Positions 15,270-15,958 of a stretch of 15,958 nt of DNA are shown here, one piece after another (within the stretch, counting starts at the first letter, position 1; each line of letters starts with the position of its first letter). The notes beneath the pieces were generated by a model. It made no database searches and had not been told where the DNA came from. It was given only the letters and a program-made list of their open reading frames with translations. Source of the DNA: Methanosarcinales archaeon ex4572_44 (GTDB lineage Archaea > Halobacteriota > Methanosarcinia > Methanosarcinales > EX4572-44). The translations under genes and the position numbers were made by a program. The stretch covers positions 1,701 through 17,658 of the forward strand of contig NJEL02000028.1 of NCBI GenBank assembly GCA_002254825.2, written 5' to 3'.

Positions 15270-15592
15270 CTATCTGGACGCGTGTCCGTACACGCTGTTA
15301 TATATCTCTTTTGCCTGACGACAGACAGACTCTTCAGTGAATGCTTCATTAATTTTGGATTTTCTATCTTCACTACTCAAAACTTTCAGAATTTCGGCTT
15401 TTAACATTTCTCTGCCACCGGGTTCAACCAGGAAGATATCGCCACCCAATTCAGGAATTCCTCTGACATTACTTGCTATGACTGGAGTTCCGACGTATTG
15501 TGCCTCTAAAACGGTTCGTCCTAAATACTCTGGCCAAATGGATGGGACCACTACCAAATCCGATTTTTAAAAATACCTAAAACCTCTTCAGT
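15270..15592 (-). pseudogene. C-terminal fragment of a GT4-family glycosyltransferase
   Basis: The open part (15270-15557) encodes VVVPSIWPEYLGRTVLEAQY, with the EX7E motif of retaining GT4 enzymes, then GTPVIASNVRGIPELGGD and a helical C-terminus. Just upstream the T5A5 run (about 15567-15576) breaks the frame. One extra A would join EEVLGIFK to KSDLVVVPS, the normal family sequence. Nothing recognisable as glycosyltransferase lies before about 15592, so the nucleotide-binding N-terminal half is absent. It is a different gene from the fragment at 13063, since the two lie on opposite sides of the lyase in transcription order. Not expected to be active. Confidence 0.7.
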
Positions 15593-15652
15593 TTACATAT
15601 ATGCTTTTGCCTCGACAAGGGCTTTCAACTCGTTGGACGTCAAAACCGACAT
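15593..15652 (-). pseudogene. Possible truncated gene start (19 codons) at the edge of the polysaccharide block
   Basis: ATG 15652 begins MSVLTSNELKALVEAK and stops after 19 codons, at the point where glycosyltransferase sequence begins. A TATA-like GAATATTT and a purine stretch GGAAGAACC precede it on this strand. It looks like the start of a soluble protein cut off by a rearrangement. The opening is reminiscent of dCTP deaminase N-termini, but the stretch is too short to call. Confidence 0.25.
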
Positions 15653-15736
15653 TTTGGTTCTTCCAAATATTCAAACTCGAAGCAGCAGAGATGTAACCCT
15701 CACCAGTTACGACTTCAAAAGTCAGAGTCTCCCAAC

Positions 15737-15958
15737 TTACTCGAAATTGCCGCCAACAATCCTTGCGATCGCAACTGCGCGCTCCACTACATGGAGTGCG
15801 TCACACCCGACCAGTCTCACCATCGCCTCTTTCCCAATGCCACCTGTGTCGTAAATCACCTCAGGCGCATGTGGAGCGTGTCTGAAGGCATGAGTTGTGC
15901 CCCATTCCATCGTCCGCTCGCCTCGTGGTTCGTCTTTGCGCGAGAATGATGCAACGTG
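15737..15958 (-). CDS. ThiN-domain protein, C-terminal part (5' end outside window)
   Basis: The 73 visible residues end at TAA 15737-15739 and match the end of ThiN: SFSRKDEPRGERTMEWGT, THAFRHAPHAPEVIYDTGGIGKEA, then RLVG and VVERAVAIARIVGG. ThiN is the archaeal thiamine-phosphate synthase, joining the pyrimidine and thiazole halves of thiamine. It is usually fused to ThiD, or, as the regulator ThiR, to an HTH domain. The visible part cannot tell which form this is, since the N-terminus lies outside. It has normal codon structure and no frame break, unlike the block next to it, so the intact chromosome seems to resume here. Confidence 0.75.
   Translation of the reverse strand, partial: HVASFSRKDEPRGERTMEWGTTHAFRHAPHAPEVIYDTGGIGKEAMVRLVGCDALHVVERAVAIARIVGGNFE

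Noticed and set aside
1..15958. CRISPR array, transposon ends or tRNA genes anywhere in the window
   Set aside because: No regularly spaced repeats, transposase motifs or tRNA-like folds were seen on either strand. The only strong repeats are the dockerin, CBM and polB duplications.

Overview
The window looks like a piece of a euryarchaeal genome, most plausibly from the methanogen/ANME side of the tree (Methanophagales/ANME-1, Syntropharchaeales or relatives). The evidence is a family-B archaeal replicative-type DNA polymerase, an archaeal Sm-like protein, a stand-alone ATP-pyrophosphatase subunit of GMP synthetase (the archaeal two-subunit form), an F420-family FrhB-like flavoprotein, a ThiN domain, TATA-box-like promoters, and two secreted dockerin proteins. 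Dockerin proteins are known to be frequent in ANME-1 and its relatives. The taxon is an inference; no rRNA is present.

Region 1 (1-7295, + strand): the tail of one dockerin protein, then a TATA-like promoter and an 1132-residue secreted protein. That protein carries a clan GH-A glycosidase domain, two CBM11/CIA30-like modules, a GH144-type glucanase domain interrupted by the second module, and a C-terminal dockerin. Its stop codon overlaps the start of amrS (radical SAM). amrS in turn overlaps a 28-codon ORF, which overlaps pyrG (CTP synthase), and pyrG is followed closely by guaAb (GMP synthetase PPase subunit). The four reading frames from the glycosidase to pyrG are chained by stop/start overlaps, and guaAb follows 3 nt after pyrG.

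Region 2 (7296-8530, - strand): an AT-rich gene for a 270-residue protein with a DUF4145/HEPN-like C-terminus, and a short Sm-like protein that has the Sm1 half but no recognisable Sm2 half. The AT-rich gene sits just beyond the Sm-like gene's premature-looking end, which suggests an insertion or rearrangement there.

Region 3 (8531-13038, + strand): polB with all exonuclease and polymerase motifs, but with two tandem duplications in its thumb region. One is in frame (48 bp). The other is a perfect 46-bp repeat that breaks the frame and splits the gene into 8685-11033 and 11026-11418. Next come an FrhB/FpoF-family iron-sulfur flavoprotein with a palindrome near its predicted transcription start, a poly-T terminator, and an 80-residue ten-cysteine zinc-ribbon/rubredoxin-like protein.

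Region 4 (13060-15958, - strand): a decayed exopolysaccharide-type block. It holds the C-terminal end of one GT4 glycosyltransferase, a heparinase II/III-family polysaccharide lyase in three frames, and the N-terminal end of a second GT4 glycosyltransferase. Both flanking glycosyltransferases are truncated and several breaks fall at homopolymers. Beyond it, at the window edge, is the C-terminal part of a ThiN-domain protein.

A strand-composition pattern runs through the window. In the amrS-pyrG-guaAb unit and again in polB, third codon positions shift from T/G-rich at the 5' end to A/C-rich at the 3' end. No CRISPR array, tRNA, rRNA or transposase was recognised.
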